Shown here piece by piece: positions 63,508 through 64,000 of a stretch of 64,000 bases of DNA. Source of the stretch: Clostridiales bacterium (lineage in GTDB: Bacteria; Bacillota; Clostridia; Peptostreptococcales; Anaerovoracaceae); the NCBI GenBank assembly GCA_015243575.1, contig CP042469.1, positions 1,178,001-1,242,000 of the forward strand, in the 5' to 3' direction. Made by a program: the position numbers and the translations under genes. The number at the start of each line of letters is the position of its first letter. Positions within the stretch are counted from its first letter, which is position 1. Under the pieces are notes generated by a model, which saw nothing but the letters and a program-made list of their open reading frames with translations, ran no database searches and was not told where the DNA came from.

Positions 63508-63971
63508 GCGATTGTACCTCCTGAAATAAAATCTCTTTCGTATTCCATAATCCGGTCTACCTTGGAGGCAGAACCTCCGCCTTGGAATTCAGAATTCATC
63601 CAGATTTCTACCAGCTGCTTTGCCAGTTCTGATCCAATGACTCTTGCTCCCATGGTCATAATCTGAGCATTGTTGCTCTTTCTGGCCCTCTCGGCAGAGA
63701 AGCTGTCATGGCATACCGCCGCCCGGATTCCCGGAACCTTATTGGCTGTTATTGCCATTCCGATCCCAGTACCGCAGAGGAGGATTCCTCTGTCATGCTT
63801 TCCAGCCGCAATGGCTGCGGCAACCTTGACTGCAGTGTCAGGATATAGGGAGGCGTCTTTGTTATAGACTCCATAATCCTCTGTTTCATAGCCCAGATGG
63901 GTCATGTGCTCAATGATGATCTGCTTTAGGTCGAAAGCAGCTTCATCGCAGCCAATGGCTATTTTATTCAT
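63495..63971 (-). CDS. rpiB: RpiB/LacAB-family sugar-phosphate isomerase
   Basis: A 158-residue RpiB fold isomerase. IAIGCDEAAFDLKQ at the start, GILLCGTGIGMAITANKVPGIRAA with the active-site Cys in CGTG, and HDSFSAERARKSNNAQIMTMGARVIG are conserved. Family members isomerise ribose 5-phosphate, allose 6-phosphate, galactose 6-phosphate or tetrose phosphates (erythrulose 4-phosphate to erythrose 4-phosphate). Next to DhaKL the tetrose role is attractive but is only inference. It is the first complete gene of the operon; the remaining 29 bases to the window edge hold only its ribosome site (GGCGGAAAG) and an unknown upstream part. Confidence 0.9.
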   Translation of the reverse strand: MNKIAIGCDEAAFDLKQIIIEHMTHLGYETEDYGVYNKDASLYPDTAVKVAAAIAAGKHDRGILLCGTGIGMAITANKVPGIRAAVCHDSFSAERARKSNNAQIMTMGARVIGSELAKQLVEIWMNSEFQGGGSASKVDRIMEYERDFISGGTIACKE

Positions 63972-64000
63972 CTTTCCGCCTCGCTTTCTTCTAGCCTTTT

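Overview
This 64 kb window is a chromosomal segment from a low-to-moderate GC, endospore-forming anaerobe of the class Clostridia (Bacillota). The inference rests on Gram-positive style Shine-Dalgarno sites (AGGAGG-like) before nearly every gene, the spoIIIE/ftsK, ylbJ and SleB-type genes, an anaerobic class III ribonucleotide reductase (nrdDG), acetate kinase, a clostridial glgB-C-D-A-P cluster with the GlgD subunit, and a typical Firmicutes LexA box before recA. I cannot name a genus. I saw no tRNA, rRNA, CRISPR array, insertion sequence or prophage.

Layout. 0-1.8 kb: an HD-domain phosphohydrolase divergent from an XRE/S24-type regulator, with a matched pair of palindromes in the region between them. 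1.8-4.4 kb: obgE, rpmA and rplU, without the usual prp gene between the two ribosomal protein genes and with a long Lys/Ala tail on L21. 4.5-10.6 kb: a complete ribose operon, rbsR-K-D-A-C-B, with a promoter/operator before rbsR. 10.6-20.1 kb: recA (SOS box), a LysM/SleB wall hydrolase preceded by a candidate c-di-AMP riboswitch, an AraC-type regulator, then the housekeeping run ftsK-rimO-pgsA-cinA. 20.1-24.1 kb: lysine/diaminopimelate genes asd-dapA-dapB plus an unknown exported protein. 24.1-32.7 kb: rpmF, ackA, tmcAL, ylbJ, a coiled-coil protein, coaD, rsmD, recG and an Asp23 protein. 32.5-35 kb: small membrane proteins, two orphan genes and a cluster of hairpins that may encode a small RNA. 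34.9-38.2 kb: rpmB and nrdDG. 38.3-48.5 kb: a six-gene glycogen operon. 48.6-52.8 kb: a lipoprotein related to PepD peptidases that seems to have lost its metal site, and a chemoreceptor with five exact 90-residue units. 53.2-64 kb: a ten-gene carbohydrate operon that runs off the right edge.

The most interesting region is the right-hand operon. It combines an RpiB-type isomerase, a DhaK and a DhaL separated by an FGGY kinase, a second FGGY kinase, an AraM/EgsA-type glycerol-1-phosphate dehydrogenase, AraD, a 2-hydroxyacid dehydrogenase, an AraB-like ribulokinase and a FucA-like aldolase. This matches no standard pathway I know and suggests catabolism of one or more tetroses, pentoses or their polyols. 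Other points worth a second look are the coordinated absence of prp and of the L27 N-terminal extension, the L21 tail, the degenerate PepD-like lipoprotein, the poly-repeat chemoreceptor and several structured untranslated regions. All functional calls come from reading motifs and gene order; no database search was run.
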